From the NCBI GenBank assembly GCA_002212725.1, contig MTCR01000077.1, positions 1-64,000 on the forward strand: a stretch of DNA of 64,000 bases, read 5' to 3'. Under the pieces are notes generated by a model that saw nothing but the letters and a program-made list of their open reading frames with translations, was not told the origin of the DNA and ran no database searches. Both the position numbers and the translations under genes were made by a program. Position 1 is the first letter of the stretch; each line of letters starts with the position of its first letter. This stretch comes from Sphingobacteriales bacterium TSM_CSM (GTDB lineage: Bacteria > Bacteroidota > Bacteroidia > Chitinophagales > UBA2359). Of the stretch, positions 26,981 to 36,302 are shown one piece after another.

Positions 26981-27676
26981 ATGCAGCAAAAATTTCGTTT
27001 GCAGGATTATATAGGCGAGTTTGTATATGGCGGCATGGATGGTTCGGTTACAACTTTTGCCGTGGTTGCCGGTTCGGTAGGCGCTGACATGGATTTATCG
27101 GTAATTATTATTCTGGGTTTTGCCAATTTAATTGCCGATGGTTTTTCTATGTCGGTAGGCAGTTATCTGTCAAAAAAATCGGAGTCTGATAACTATGAAA
27201 AACACCGCAGGGTAGAAGAGTGGGAGGTAGATAACATACCCGAACTGGAAAGGGAGGAAATACGGCAGATTTACCTTGCCAAAGGTTTTAAGGGCGAGTT
27301 GCTGGAGGAAATTGTAACGGTTATTACCTCCGATAAGCAGCGGTGGGTAGATACCATGATGAAAGATGAACTGGAAATGGTGCGCGAATCGAAATCGCCG
27401 CTGGCCATGGCTGCCGTTACATATGTTTCTTTTATTGTCATTGGTTTAATACCGCTGGGTTCTTACGTGCTGAAAGATGTTTTTGCTATACCGCAAAACC
27501 GCTTGTTTATGCTGTCCTGCCTGTTTACCACATTGGCTTTTGTGGTTATTGGTTACCTTAAAACGTATGTTACCCAAACCCGCGCCTGGAAAGGTATTGC
27601 CGAAACGGTATTTTTGGGTGTAACGGCAGCAGCTTTATCTTATATGGTAGGGAGTTGGCTTGAAAAATTGTTTTAA
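26981..27676 (+). CDS. VIT1/CCC1-family metal transporter
   Basis: 231 residues. N-terminal [22 protein letters not shown] is the signature first helix of the family, followed by a second helix with [17 protein letters not shown] cytoplasmic metal-binding-domain-like helical stretch (about 65-140) comes next, then three C-terminal helices. Five membrane helices in all. Eukaryotic and plant members move Fe(II) or Mn(II) with H+ antiport; bacterial members are inferred iron/manganese exporters. A perfect palindrome lies just upstream, compatible with metal-responsive control. It stands divergently from clpB. Confidence 0.9.
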   Translation: MQQKFRLQDYIGEFVYGGMDGSVTTFAVVAGSVGADMDLSVIIILGFANLIADGFSMSVGSYLSKKSESDNYEKHRRVEEWEVDNIPELEREEIRQIYLAKGFKGELLEEIVTVITSDKQRWVDTMMKDELEMVRESKSPLAMAAVTYVSFIVIGLIPLGSYVLKDVFAIPQNRLFMLSCLFTTLAFVVIGYLKTYVTQTRAWKGIAETVFLGVTAAALSYMVGSWLEKLF

Positions 27677-27789
27677 CTCCCGTTTTCTGTTTCGGTTCGG
27701 GCTAAAATATTTGCCAACCTTTGTTTACTTGCCGGCCGAAGCGTATTTTTGCAGGCTTTTTCATTCTAAAAAAAACTGTTCTACGCAAT

Positions 27790-29061
27790 ATGCAAGTATT
27801 TAAGTTTGGAGGTGCATCGGTAAAAGATGCCGATGGTATTCGCAATGTTGCCGCTATTTTAAAACGTTATGCCGGCCAGCCTTTGGTGGTAGTGGTTTCG
27901 GCAATGGGTAAAACCACCAATGCATTGGAAGAGGTAACACAAGCCTATGCCAATGAAACCGGGCAGGCAGCCGATTTGCTCAACAAAGTGCGCAATATGC
28001 ACACCGAAGCTGCCGACCATCTTTTTAATGCCGACAGAAGTTTGCCCGTATATGCCGATATGGAAAAACATTTTCTGCGCATTGAGGAAATGCTGGATAA
28101 AAAACCCATGGCAGCCTATAATTTTATTTATGACCAGATTGTTTCTTTGGGTGAGTTGCTGGCTACCCGCCTGGTTAGTGCATATCTCAACCATGCAGGA
28201 GTTTATAATGAGTGGCTTGATGTGCGCAACTGCCTTAAAACCGATAACACTTACCGCGAAGCCAATATTAACTGGGAAGTAACCAATTGGCAGGTGCGCG
28301 AAAAAGTACTGCCTGTGATGCGCGAAAATAAAATGGTGGTTACACAAGGTTTTATTGGCGCAACCATTGAGTATTTTACCACCACCCTGGGGCGCGAGGG
28401 GTCTGATTATACCGCTGCCGTATTTGCCAATATTCTGGAGGCCGAAGCTATGACCGTGTGGAAAGACGTGCCCGGCATTTTAAGCGCCGACCCCCGCCTT
28501 GTAACCGATGCGGTAAAAATTCCCCGCCTTTCTTACTACGAAGCAGTAGAAATGACCTACTATGGCGCACAAGTAATACACCCCAAAACCATTAAGCCTA
28601 TTCAAAATAAGGGTATTCCGCTGGTAGTGCGCTCCTTTTTGCACCCCGACGACGAAGGCACTGTTATACATACCGAAGATACGGTTGATGTAAACAGCAT
28701 ACCGCCTATTGTGGTCATTAAAAAGAACCAGCTATTGCTGAACGTGCGAACCAAAGATTTTTCTTTTGTGGCCGAAGAAAACCTGAGTGCTATATATAAC
28801 CTTTTTGCCAAACACCGGGTTAAGGCAAACCTTAGCCAAAACGCGGCCATCAGTTTTTCGGCCTGTATTGACAATGTGCCCTATAAGGTAGAGCCACTCA
28901 TTAAAGAACTGCAGGAGCATTACAATGAGCGCATTCACAGTAATCTTGAACTTATAACCATCAGGCACTATACACCCGAAGCGGTAATGCGTTTCAGCAA
29001 AGACCGCGAAGTACTGTTGGAGCAAAAAGGCAAAACTACCATACAATTAGTAGTGCGGTAA
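27790..29061 (+). CDS. lysC: Aspartate kinase
   Basis: 423 residues from ATG 27790 (MQVFKFGGASVKDADG); 23 codons upstream belong to the leader. KFGGASV at 4-10 is the kinase start, and EGSDYTAAVFANILEAEAMTVWKDVPG forms the aspartate-binding region. The C-terminal part contains ACT-like regulation domains. It phosphorylates aspartate, the first step to lysine, threonine and methionine. It is monofunctional, with no homoserine dehydrogenase domain. It stands 114 bp after the VIT1 gene without other pathway genes nearby. Confidence 0.95.
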   Translation: MQVFKFGGASVKDADGIRNVAAILKRYAGQPLVVVVSAMGKTTNALEEVTQAYANETGQAADLLNKVRNMHTEAADHLFNADRSLPVYADMEKHFLRIEEMLDKKPMAAYNFIYDQIVSLGELLATRLVSAYLNHAGVYNEWLDVRNCLKTDNTYREANINWEVTNWQVREKVLPVMRENKMVVTQGFIGATIEYFTTTLGREGSDYTAAVFANILEAEAMTVWKDVPGILSADPRLVTDAVKIPRLSYYEAVEMTYYGAQVIHPKTIKPIQNKGIPLVVRSFLHPDDEGTVIHTEDTVDVNSIPPIVVIKKNQLLLNVRTKDFSFVAEENLSAIYNLFAKHRVKANLSQNAAISFSACIDNVPYKVEPLIKELQEHYNERIHSNLELITIRHYTPEAVMRFSKDREVLLEQKGKTTIQLVVR

Positions 29062-29105
29062 GTTGTTTGTTTCAAAATTTCCGTTAAAACCCAACATACT
29101 GCGCC

Positions 29106-29870
29106 ATGTCTTATGCTGTTTACCAAACCGTTGAACTGCTTTGGTTGCTTATAGCAGCAGTTGCTTTTGTATGGCTGATGCTTAAAGCCCCTGCACCTTA
29201 TGGACGGCATGTGCGGCCGGGTTTTGGTCCTCAAATTAACAACCGCCTTGGCTGGGTATTAATGGAAGCGCCGGTAATGCTGTTTTTGTGGCTGTTTTAC
29301 CGCATTGCTAATTATACCATGCCACCGGGCGGCTTTGTGGCACTGTTTATGGCGTTGTTTATGCTGCACTACCTGCACCGCAGTTTTGTGTTTCCGTTGC
29401 TCATGCGTACAGGTAATAAAAAAATGCCTGTGGCAATTGCAGTTTCGGCATTGGGTTTTAACCTTATGAACGGCTTTGGGCTGGGCTATTACTTTGGTAA
29501 ATTTGCAGTGTATGAGCCGGATTGGCTGTATGATTGGCGGTTTATTGGAGGGTTGCTCTTGTTTTTTGCCGGAATGGCGGTAAATATTACCTCCGATTAC
29601 CGCCTCATAAACCTGCGCAAACCCGGCGAAACCGGTTACAAAATACCTTCCGGCGGGTTGTTTAATTACATTTGTTGCCCCAACCTGTTGGGTGAGTTAG
29701 TGGAGTGGGCAGGTTTTGCCCTTATGACCTGGTGTTTGCCTGCATTGGTGTTCTGGCTGTGGAGTCTCGCCAATTTGGTGCCTCGCGCAAGGGCGCATCA
29801 CCAATGGTACCGAAATCAATTTACCCATTATCCGCCCGGCCGGAAAATCCTGCTGCCCGGCTTATGGTAA
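29106..29870 (+). CDS. Steroid 5-alpha-reductase-like membrane oxidoreductase
   Basis: 254 residues with about six membrane helices. The C-terminal signature of the 3-oxo-5-alpha-steroid 4-dehydrogenase family is clear: GGLFNYICCPNLLGELVEWAGFA, followed by RARAHHQWYRNQF and a final GRKILLPGLW. In eukaryotes these NADPH enzymes reduce the double bond of 3-oxo-steroids; in bacteria the substrate is usually unknown. It begins 44 bp after lysC on the same strand. The family is clear, the substrate is not. Confidence 0.85.
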   Translation: MSYAVYQTVELLWLLIAAVAFVWLMLKAPAPYGRHVRPGFGPQINNRLGWVLMEAPVMLFLWLFYRIANYTMPPGGFVALFMALFMLHYLHRSFVFPLLMRTGNKKMPVAIAVSALGFNLMNGFGLGYYFGKFAVYEPDWLYDWRFIGGLLLFFAGMAVNITSDYRLINLRKPGETGYKIPSGGLFNYICCPNLLGELVEWAGFALMTWCLPALVFWLWSLANLVPRARAHHQWYRNQFTHYPPGRKILLPGLW

Positions 29871-29981
29871 AGTTGTATTGCAGATAGTGGCAATTTGGGC
29901 AAGCGGCGGGGGGCATCAATACTTTTTTTAGGTTGAACTGTTTGCCATCAATCAGCAACCGCGTTGTTTACAACGGTCAAA

Positions 29982-30013
29982 TTTGCAAACTATTTGCAAA
30001 ATGCTTACTTTTG
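29982..30013 (+). promoter_or_regulatory. Bacteroidota promoter with tandem TTTGCAAA palindromes
   Basis: TTTG at 29982-29985, 20 nt, TACTTTTG at 30006-30013. ATTTGCAAA occurs at 29981-29989 and 29992-30000, exactly 11 bp apart, placing two palindromes over the -33 element and spacer; they may be operators. Confidence 0.55.
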
Positions 30014-30135
30014 TATAGTAAACTTACGTGACGTTGGCTTTTGGTTTGGGTAAATTTGGAAATCTGGAATATAATTATTCATGTGTTCAGAAATCGCCTT
30101 ATAGTTCTAAAACCCTTACAAAACAAGGGTTGCAG

Positions 30136-30168
30136 ACTCCCACCCTTTTTAAGGGGGGGCTGGGGGGG
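30136..30168. repeat. C-run/G-run hairpin element
   Basis: A pyrimidine half (CTCCCACCCTT) faces a purine half (AAGGGGGGGCTGGGG) around TTT, forming an imperfect hairpin. Similar elements are common as dispersed intergenic repeats in Bacteroidota, which is recollection and not shown here. Confidence 0.4.
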
Positions 30169-30365
30169 ATAAATGGAGCAACCTCATAACCGGGCTTTTT
30201 TTATTTTCTGTTGATGATTACGATAACTTTTTGCACTTTTGGAATTGGAAAAAAACGGCCAAACAATTAACAACCTATGCAGAATAAACCCGCAACGCCA
30301 ATTTTAATTCCAACCTCACGTTAAACTTGCACAACACTCCCCTGTTTTTTTAACAAACCTGCTAC

Positions 30366-31808
30366 ATGAACAAACCTTTGCAGACCAAAAGCTTTTTGCT
30401 GTTTCTTTCTATGGCTGTATTACTGCTGTTGTTTGCCCAAACTGCCTGTATATCGGGCAGTAAAAATGTGCAAAAGAAGCAACCCATTATTCTGAAGCCC
30501 GATTTACCTTCGTCAGACAAATCAGAGGTTACCCCGCCCAATTCCAATACAACAGTACCTCAAAAAACGGTTACGCCTACCGGAACCAAACTGCCGCCAC
30601 CACCCGAAAACCCGGTAAAAGTGCATAAAGAACCGGCGGTTATAGATACTACTGCCGGGCGTTTGTTGCCCAAACTGCCGCCTGTATTTTCGGTGGCGGT
30701 TATGCTGCCCTTTGGCGCACGCAACTACCAACCCAATGCTGCCATGGATTCGGTACCCGAAAACAGCAATCTGGCACTGGAATTTTACGAGGGCATGTTG
30801 CTTGCTTTTGATAAGCTGAAACAGGAAGGCATTTCTTTGAAAGTGAATGTATTAGATACCGAAAATAACCCCGATGTAGCGGCCCGGCTGCTGCAAACCC
30901 CCGAATTGCAGGCCGCCGACGTTATTGTTGGTCCGGTATATAACAAAGAACTGAAACCGGTTGCCGCCTTTGCGCAACAAAATAAAATTCCAATGATAGC
31001 GCCCCTGTCGCCTTCGGGAGGCGTTACCCGCCAAAATCCGTATTACTTACTTGCCAACCCGTCTATTGAGGCGCAGTGTGCAGCTATTTACCGCTATATT
31101 GCCACCGGCTACGGAAAAAAGAGAATTATTGCCGTATGTACCAACAAGCCAAACGAAACTACTTTGGCCGACCTTTTCTTCGGCTTTTCGGGTACGGCCG
31201 TATTGCCCGAAACCCGTGACGTGCCTCCGGTAATGGTAAACAAACTGGTGTATGCTTTTCAAAACCAGGCCACCCTCGAAAGTTATTTGTCTGCCGCAGA
31301 AGACAATATGGTGGTGGTTACCAGTTTTGACCCGCTGCTTATACACGACCTAACCTCTAAACTTAACCAACTGCGCAGCAAATACCGCATTACCCTGTTT
31401 GGCATGCCCAACTGGCTAAACCTGGAAACCATTGACTTTGGGTACATGGCCAATTTAAATCTGCATTTACCACTTCCGTTTTTTCAAAACAAACTCAATC
31501 CTGCCAATACAGAGTTTAAGCGCAATTATTTTTACACATTTCAAACACAACCCACCGAGTATGCCTGCAGAGGGTACGACCTTATGTTGTGGCTTGGCAG
31601 GGCACTGCAAAACAATGGTAAAAATTTTATACAGAACCCACATGAAGTGAACCCTGCAGGCATTTATACCAATTTTGTTTTTGAACCAACTATTACAGGC
31701 CAATACGCCGCAACCTCTAAGCTCACCACGCCCGATTATTTAGAAAACCGGTTTGTAAACATAGTTCGCTACCGCCCCGATTTTATGTTTGAAGTGGTAA
31801 ACAAATAG
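30366..31808 (+). CDS. Periplasmic-binding-protein-type lipoprotein (LivK-like)
   Basis: 480 residues. N-terminal lipoprotein signal ending FAQTAC (Cys near residue 28), then a proline/threonine-rich linker (about 35-110), then a type 1 periplasmic-binding fold: FSVAVMLPFGARNY, LALEFYEGMLLAFDKLKQEG, ADVIVGPVYNKELKPVA and PMIAPLSPSG. Bacteroidota relatives often carry LysM domains; none is present here. It lacks adjacent ABC permease genes, so it may act in cell-wall sensing (LpoA/PBP1-activator-like) and not in transport. It converges with the DUF3575 gene. Confidence 0.85.
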   Translation: MNKPLQTKSFLLFLSMAVLLLLFAQTACISGSKNVQKKQPIILKPDLPSSDKSEVTPPNSNTTVPQKTVTPTGTKLPPPPENPVKVHKEPAVIDTTAGRLLPKLPPVFSVAVMLPFGARNYQPNAAMDSVPENSNLALEFYEGMLLAFDKLKQEGISLKVNVLDTENNPDVAARLLQTPELQAADVIVGPVYNKELKPVAAFAQQNKIPMIAPLSPSGGVTRQNPYYLLANPSIEAQCAAIYRYIATGYGKKRIIAVCTNKPNETTLADLFFGFSGTAVLPETRDVPPVMVNKLVYAFQNQATLESYLSAAEDNMVVVTSFDPLLIHDLTSKLNQLRSKYRITLFGMPNWLNLETIDFGYMANLNLHLPLPFFQNKLNPANTEFKRNYFYTFQTQPTEYACRGYDLMLWLGRALQNNGKNFIQNPHEVNPAGIYTNFVFEPTITGQYAATSKLTTPDYLENRFVNIVRYRPDFMFEVVNK

Positions 31809-31830
31809 GTGTAAATGCACTGCCGTACAA

Positions 31831-32433
31831 CTAAAAAGCAAATCCCAGCGCCACCCCGATGCGCCTGAACTGTATGCCCTCGCGCACCTCGTACTGCAGC
31901 GGGTTGGTTAATGCCACTGCGCCGCTTAATTTGGCGGTATTGTAGTAGGGGTTTATGTATAACTCTATGGCAAAATGTTTGCTGAAAATCCATTGGTGCC
32001 CCAATACAAGCCCGTAGCCAAGATTGGTAACAGAGCCGTTGGTAATTAAACTGTCTGATGCCTGATGTGTAATGTCAATATTCAATTTTTCGTATAAAAA
32101 GGTAGGGCCGGCAAACAACCCCCGCATATTACCCCCGTCAATGCGGTTAGAGAAGTAAAATCGAACTTCGGGTATAAAATTATACCCTTTTTCCTGGGTT
32201 ATGGTGCTTATGCCGTCATCATCGCCTTGTTTGCCGTCCACGTAATTTCCACCCAGCAGCAGGCTTATTTTTTTCCCTGCAGCCACTTCGGCTGTAGCGC
32301 CGTAGTTGCCGCTAAGTATGCTCAGCAGGTTGGTTTTTACTACCACGTGTTGCGCCTGCAAACCGCCCGTGGCAAAACAACATAAAAGCGCTACAAAAAT
32401 ACATGTTAAACTATATTTAACTGTTTTGCTCAT
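31831..32433 (-). CDS. DUF3575 outer-membrane-like protein
   Basis: 200 residues from ATG 32433 (MSKTVKYSLTC), with a signal peptide ending GGLQAQ. The start of the mature part, VVVKTNLLSILSGNYGATAEVAAGKKISLLLG, matches the DUF3575 pattern. Later strands (EVRFYFSNR, FAIELYINPYYN) suggest a small outer-membrane beta barrel ending FRRIGVALGFAF. DUF3575 proteins have no known activity. It faces the preceding lipoprotein gene tail to tail. Confidence 0.8.
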   Translation of the reverse strand: MSKTVKYSLTCIFVALLCCFATGGLQAQHVVVKTNLLSILSGNYGATAEVAAGKKISLLLGGNYVDGKQGDDDGISTITQEKGYNFIPEVRFYFSNRIDGGNMRGLFAGPTFLYEKLNIDITHQASDSLITNGSVTNLGYGLVLGHQWIFSKHFAIELYINPYYNTAKLSGAVALTNPLQYEVREGIQFRRIGVALGFAF

Positions 32434-32791
32434 AACCAATTTTTAACCGTTAAATAGTAATTATGTGGGCATATAAACCGGAAAACGGTAAATTGCCTTT
32501 TCCATTGTGTAAACAATATTCCGGGGGGTAATAATACGCATTTTTCCCTGAAATTGGTAGCCCGACACCTTTTTAACAGCCTCCGGCGGCTAAAACAACA
32601 ACCGCCTTGCCGAACAAATGCGCGCAGACGGCGGTTTAATTAGGCAGAAAAGTAATTGTAACCTGTATCAACACATTTTAATGTTGTTGAGGAGGGCAGC
32701 CTTGCAAAAAGATGGTGTTTGTAAATCGGCGCTACCTGCACCCCGGATTTTGCGGGCTTTATTACTTCGGCAAAACAAATACGGCAAAAAC
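32434..32791. other. Divergent intergenic region (358 bp)
   Basis: No separate gene; the open frame here is an in-frame extension of the oxidoreductase with poor coding look. A hairpin AACCGCC/GGCGGTT lies at 32600-32636 and could end a transcript or act as an attenuator. Confidence 0.45.
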
Positions 32792-33808
32792 ATGAAAGCA
32801 GCAGTACTGGTTCGTTTCGGAAATGCACAAGATGCCTTTGAAATACGCGAACTTCCCGATTTACCTTGTAAACCCCATGAAGTTAGAGTAGCTGTTGCCA
32901 CGTTTGGGCTAAATTTTGCCGATGTAGTGGCACGCCTTGGTCAGTATCAGGATTGCCCGCCACTGCCGGCGGTTATTGGCTACGAAGTCGTGGGTCAGGT
33001 GCTGGAAACAGGCGCAGAGGTTACACACGTTCAACCCGGTCAAAGGGTGCTTGCCTTTACCCGGTTTGGCGGATATGCCACCCAAATAGTAACCGATGCA
33101 AGGGCTGTTGTACCACTGCCCGATTTTATACCCGATGCCGAAGCCACCGCATTGGCCACCCAATATTGCACAGCATACTTCTCGGCATGTATGGCCATAA
33201 ACCTTTGGCCGGGCGACCATGTGCTCATTCAGGCGGCGGCCGGTGGCGTTGGCATTGCACTTACCCAAATAGCAAAAAATGCCGGCTGCACGGTTTACGG
33301 AACGGCAGGCTCCGATGCCAAACTGGAAACTATACGGAAAAACGGGGTTGATGTGCCTATTAACTACACCACGCACAATTTTGCCCGGGTAATTGAAAAA
33401 ACCGCTCCAAACGGCAAAATAGACGTTGTTTTTGATTCGGTTGGCGGGCAATCGGTGCGCGAAGGCATAAAACTGCTCAATTCCGGTGGTCGTATGGTTT
33501 GTTTTGGCGCTGCCGATATGTCGGGTGCCAATAAACTGCAGGTTGCCTGGAAAGCGATGCAATTTGGCTTGTACCATCCGGTTCAGTTTATGCTGCGTTC
33601 AGCCAGTCTTACAGGGGTAAACATGTTGCGCATTGCAGAAAATAAGCCGCTTGTTTTGCAGCAATGCCTTCAGGAGGTTGTTAAAAAAGCCGCCGAAGGA
33701 CAACTTAAACCCATAGTACACGGCGTTTACCCCATTAGCCAACTGTGGCAGGCGCATGAAGCCCTCCAACACAGAAGTACGGTTGGTAAATTAGCTATAC
33801 AGTGGTAA
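32792..33808 (+). CDS. MDR-family quinone oxidoreductase-like enzyme (VAT1/zeta-crystallin type)
   Basis: 338 residues from ATG 32792 (MKAAVLVRFGN), which matches the usual start; the longer frame upstream is rejected. N-terminal GroES-like domain (about 25-110; FADVVARLGQY), then the cofactor domain with AAAGGVGIALTQIAK at about 148-162 and DVVFDSVGG at about 215. There are no zinc-binding cysteines, as expected for the quinone oxidoreductase/VAT1 branch. It probably uses NADPH to reduce quinones or enones. Substrate unknown. Confidence 0.9.
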   Translation: MKAAVLVRFGNAQDAFEIRELPDLPCKPHEVRVAVATFGLNFADVVARLGQYQDCPPLPAVIGYEVVGQVLETGAEVTHVQPGQRVLAFTRFGGYATQIVTDARAVVPLPDFIPDAEATALATQYCTAYFSACMAINLWPGDHVLIQAAAGGVGIALTQIAKNAGCTVYGTAGSDAKLETIRKNGVDVPINYTTHNFARVIEKTAPNGKIDVVFDSVGGQSVREGIKLLNSGGRMVCFGAADMSGANKLQVAWKAMQFGLYHPVQFMLRSASLTGVNMLRIAENKPLVLQQCLQEVVKKAAEGQLKPIVHGVYPISQLWQAHEALQHRSTVGKLAIQW

Positions 33809-33843
33809 CTCACACAGATAAAAGCACAAACATAACAAGTGTT

Positions 33844-34380
33844 TTATTTCAATATAATATTGTCGCTAATTAGCTTGTCGACAATTTGCTGGGCATAACC
33901 TTTAGCATTATAACTTATATCTGGGCTGCCGCCATATGACGCTTTAAATGAAGCTCTCCAAACTATTTTATCTTGGTTATAGGGGACTAATTTTATATCC
34001 CAAGCTGAATATGTCTCACCACCTCGTGAAAATGATGATGAACTTGATATAATGCTTTCAGTTTGTTGAAATATCATTACAACATCTGGGTTGAAAGTAT
34101 TTATTATGTCAGCCACTTCTTTGTTTGGATCTAAGGATAGTGGATTGACAATATAGGCAGTGCTTTCCACCCCATGTAATTCTAATTTTTCTATCAATGA
34201 ATTAGTCATGGATTTGATGAGTTTCATGGATCTATCGGAGCACTTTACAGTAATAAAGATTTTTGAAACCGTTTGATTAAAGTCAGGGCTTTTATTTGAA
34301 ATGATTTTACTGGGATTGCAATAGGAAAATAGGATTGATACAATGCATAGTGTAAAAGTGTTGAGAATAGATTGTTTCAT
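33844..34380 (-). CDS. AT-rich orphan lipoprotein
   Basis: 178 residues from ATG 34380 (MKQSILNTFTLC). A lipoprotein signal ends ILFSYC, with Cys near residue 21. The mature part alternates helices and strands (KIFITVKCSDRSMKLIKSM, DVVMIFQQTESIISS, KIVWRASFKASYGG), recalling GNA1162- or DUF4136-like lipoproteins, but I cannot place it. Codon use is strongly AT-biased relative to both neighbours, suggesting transfer. It converges with the oxidoreductase gene and has 430 bp of non-coding DNA upstream. Confidence 0.6.
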   Translation of the reverse strand: MKQSILNTFTLCIVSILFSYCNPSKIISNKSPDFNQTVSKIFITVKCSDRSMKLIKSMTNSLIEKLELHGVESTAYIVNPLSLDPNKEVADIINTFNPDVVMIFQQTESIISSSSSFSRGGETYSAWDIKLVPYNQDKIVWRASFKASYGGSPDISYNAKGYAQQIVDKLISDNIILK

Positions 34381-34812
34381 TTTTGATGTATTTTTGATAT
34401 TGAAGTAATATGGCAATTATGCAAATGGACGTTGATGTCTTGCCATAAATAGTTTATGGTGGTGTAAAAATAATGATTGTGTTTGTAGATTTTTAAACTT
34501 TTACCGTTTTAAATTTTTTTTGTTATGGAAAATCCTACAGGCAGGCCAATGTGACTGTTGTCACTTTCTGACCGAATTGTGTTCCAATTCTTTTAGCTGA
34601 TTTTTCAGTACCGGATAAAACTGCCATAAATTCCCGTACCAATTCAAGGCAGGCTTCTATAGTATTGGGCGGTTTTATTCCCATTTAGCTTTTTCCAAAT
34701 TTCGGCTTTTTTAGAATAATGGTGTAAACTTGGATAGCTTTTTGCTCAACGACCAGAATGTTTTATCAAACAATTTACAAAACCACATTATAAACCCGGC
34801 ATAAACAAAATA
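34381..34812. other. AT-rich intergenic region (432 bp)
   Basis: No known gene. A 49-codon open frame on the minus strand (34535-34684) begins with ATG after a stop and could be a small protein or a decayed fragment. The composition matches the orphan lipoprotein next to it, so the whole block (about 33.8-34.8 kb) may be one acquired piece. Confidence 0.35.
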
Positions 34813-36252
34813 CTATTCATCATTGCCCTGAAGCAGGGCTGTAGCATGAGTTTGAATAAGTTTCCATGCAGATTCAACATGTTTTTTCTCTACATTTGTT
34901 TGCCCGGTTACCATGCGAAGCGTATATAATCCGTTGAGTTTGGTGTGCGACAAATACATTTTGCCCGATTGGTTGAGGCGTTGCAACAACTGCTCATTCA
35001 GGGCATTCAGCGCATCGGGTTGTTGTTGCAGCCGGGGCGGCGCCAACCTGAAACAAACAAGGTTCAGCGTTACCGGGGCGGCAATTTCAAAAAACGGGTG
35101 TTGTTTTATTTGGTGGCTAAGGCTGTGCGCCAGATTAATATGATGCCTTATTTTTTCCTGCAATTGCTGCACTCCATAGCTTCTTAACACAAACCACAGT
35201 TTGAGCGCCCTGAACCTGCGGCCTAACTGTGGCGACCATTCACTGTAATTGTTTACCCGGTTTCTGTTTTCTGTCTTAAGATATTCGGGCAGTATGCTAA
35301 AAGTCTGAAGCAGCGTTTCTTTGTCTTTTACGTAAAAGGCCGAGCAGTCAAAATTGGTAAACAGCCATTTATGAGGGTTAAAAACAAAGCTGTCGGCTTG
35401 TTCTATGCCTTTTAACATCCACCGGTATTCGGGAAGCAGCAAGGCTGTGCCGGCGTATGCGGCATCCACATGCAGCCAAACCAAATATTGGTTGCATATT
35501 TGGGCAATTTCTTCCAACGGGTCAATGGCAGTACAACCTGTAGTTCCCAGGGTAGCCACCACACAAAGCGGGGTATAATCTTGCCTGATATCTGCGGCAA
35601 TTGCCTCCGCTAATAATTTTGGATTAAGGCGAAAATGAGCATCAACCGGAATTTTAACCACATTTTCCTGCCCGATGCCGGCCATTTTTGCCGCCTTTTC
35701 TACCGACGAATGTGCTTCGGCAGAGGTGTACACCCGCAAAACGGCTGTGTTGGCGGTAAACCCATGCCGGTTCACAGCAAAACCGGTGGCTTTTTCGCGG
35801 GCTGCCAGAATGGCGCTCAGGGTGGCAGTTGAAGCGCCGTCGTAAAGTGTACCATGCAGGTTTTGGGGCAAGCCGGTAAGCTGTTTAAGCCAGTCTAACA
35901 TGCGTTCTTCCAGTTCGGCGGCAGCGGGTGAGGTGTCCCACAGCATACATTGTGCGGCTAAGGTTGCCGTTAGCATTTCGGCCAACACAGAAGCAGGGCT
36001 GCTGTTTGCCGGAAAGTAGGCAAAAAAAGAAGGGTGTTGCCAGTGCGTAATGCCCGGCAAAATTAAATCGTTAAAATCGGCTATTATTTTGTCAAAGTCT
36101 TCGGCATGGGAGGGCGGCATGTCTGGCAGTTGCTCCAGAATTTGATCCGGTTGCACCTGTGCTTTTACCGGGTATTGTTCAATGTTTTCAAGGTAATCGG
36201 CCATCCAGTCGGCAACTTGGTGGGCATACTGCCTGAATTGTTGCGGTGTCAT
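34813..36252 (-). CDS. PLP-dependent group II (aromatic-L-amino-acid-type) decarboxylase
   Basis: 479 residues, normal length. HPSFFAYFPANSS at about 73-85 marks the substrate pocket, H181 (EAHSSVEKA) stacks on PLP, D263 (HVDAAYAG) holds the pyridine nitrogen, and K295 (FNPHKWLFTNFDCS) is the Schiff-base lysine. These place it in the DOPA/tryptophan/tyrosine decarboxylase family. It would make an aromatic amine plus CO2 in the cytoplasm. Which amino acid is used cannot be read reliably. It lies 50 bp upstream (same strand) of the lepB pair's end. Confidence 0.9.
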   Translation of the reverse strand: MTPQQFRQYAHQVADWMADYLENIEQYPVKAQVQPDQILEQLPDMPPSHAEDFDKIIADFNDLILPGITHWQHPSFFAYFPANSSPASVLAEMLTATLAAQCMLWDTSPAAAELEERMLDWLKQLTGLPQNLHGTLYDGASTATLSAILAAREKATGFAVNRHGFTANTAVLRVYTSAEAHSSVEKAAKMAGIGQENVVKIPVDAHFRLNPKLLAEAIAADIRQDYTPLCVVATLGTTGCTAIDPLEEIAQICNQYLVWLHVDAAYAGTALLLPEYRWMLKGIEQADSFVFNPHKWLFTNFDCSAFYVKDKETLLQTFSILPEYLKTENRNRVNNYSEWSPQLGRRFRALKLWFVLRSYGVQQLQEKIRHHINLAHSLSHQIKQHPFFEIAAPVTLNLVCFRLAPPRLQQQPDALNALNEQLLQRLNQSGKMYLSHTKLNGLYTLRMVTGQTNVEKKHVESAWKLIQTHATALLQGNDE

Positions 36253-36302
36253 ATGTATATAAAGTTGTTTAAGTTTAGCCTTTGACTTGTGCGCAGTGCA
36301 AT

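Larger units (their letters stand above)
29871..30365. other. Intergenic region (495 bp) with a promoter and a G-rich hairpin
   Basis: No gene is supported. It holds a full-consensus plus-strand promoter (29982-30013), implying a leader of about 345 nt for the downstream lipoprotein gene, and a C-run/G-run hairpin at about 30136-30168. Confidence 0.5.

Noticed and set aside
32618-32791. In-frame extension of the oxidoreductase by 58 codons
   Set aside because: The family start is MKAAVLV at 32792, and the upstream part has non-coding composition.
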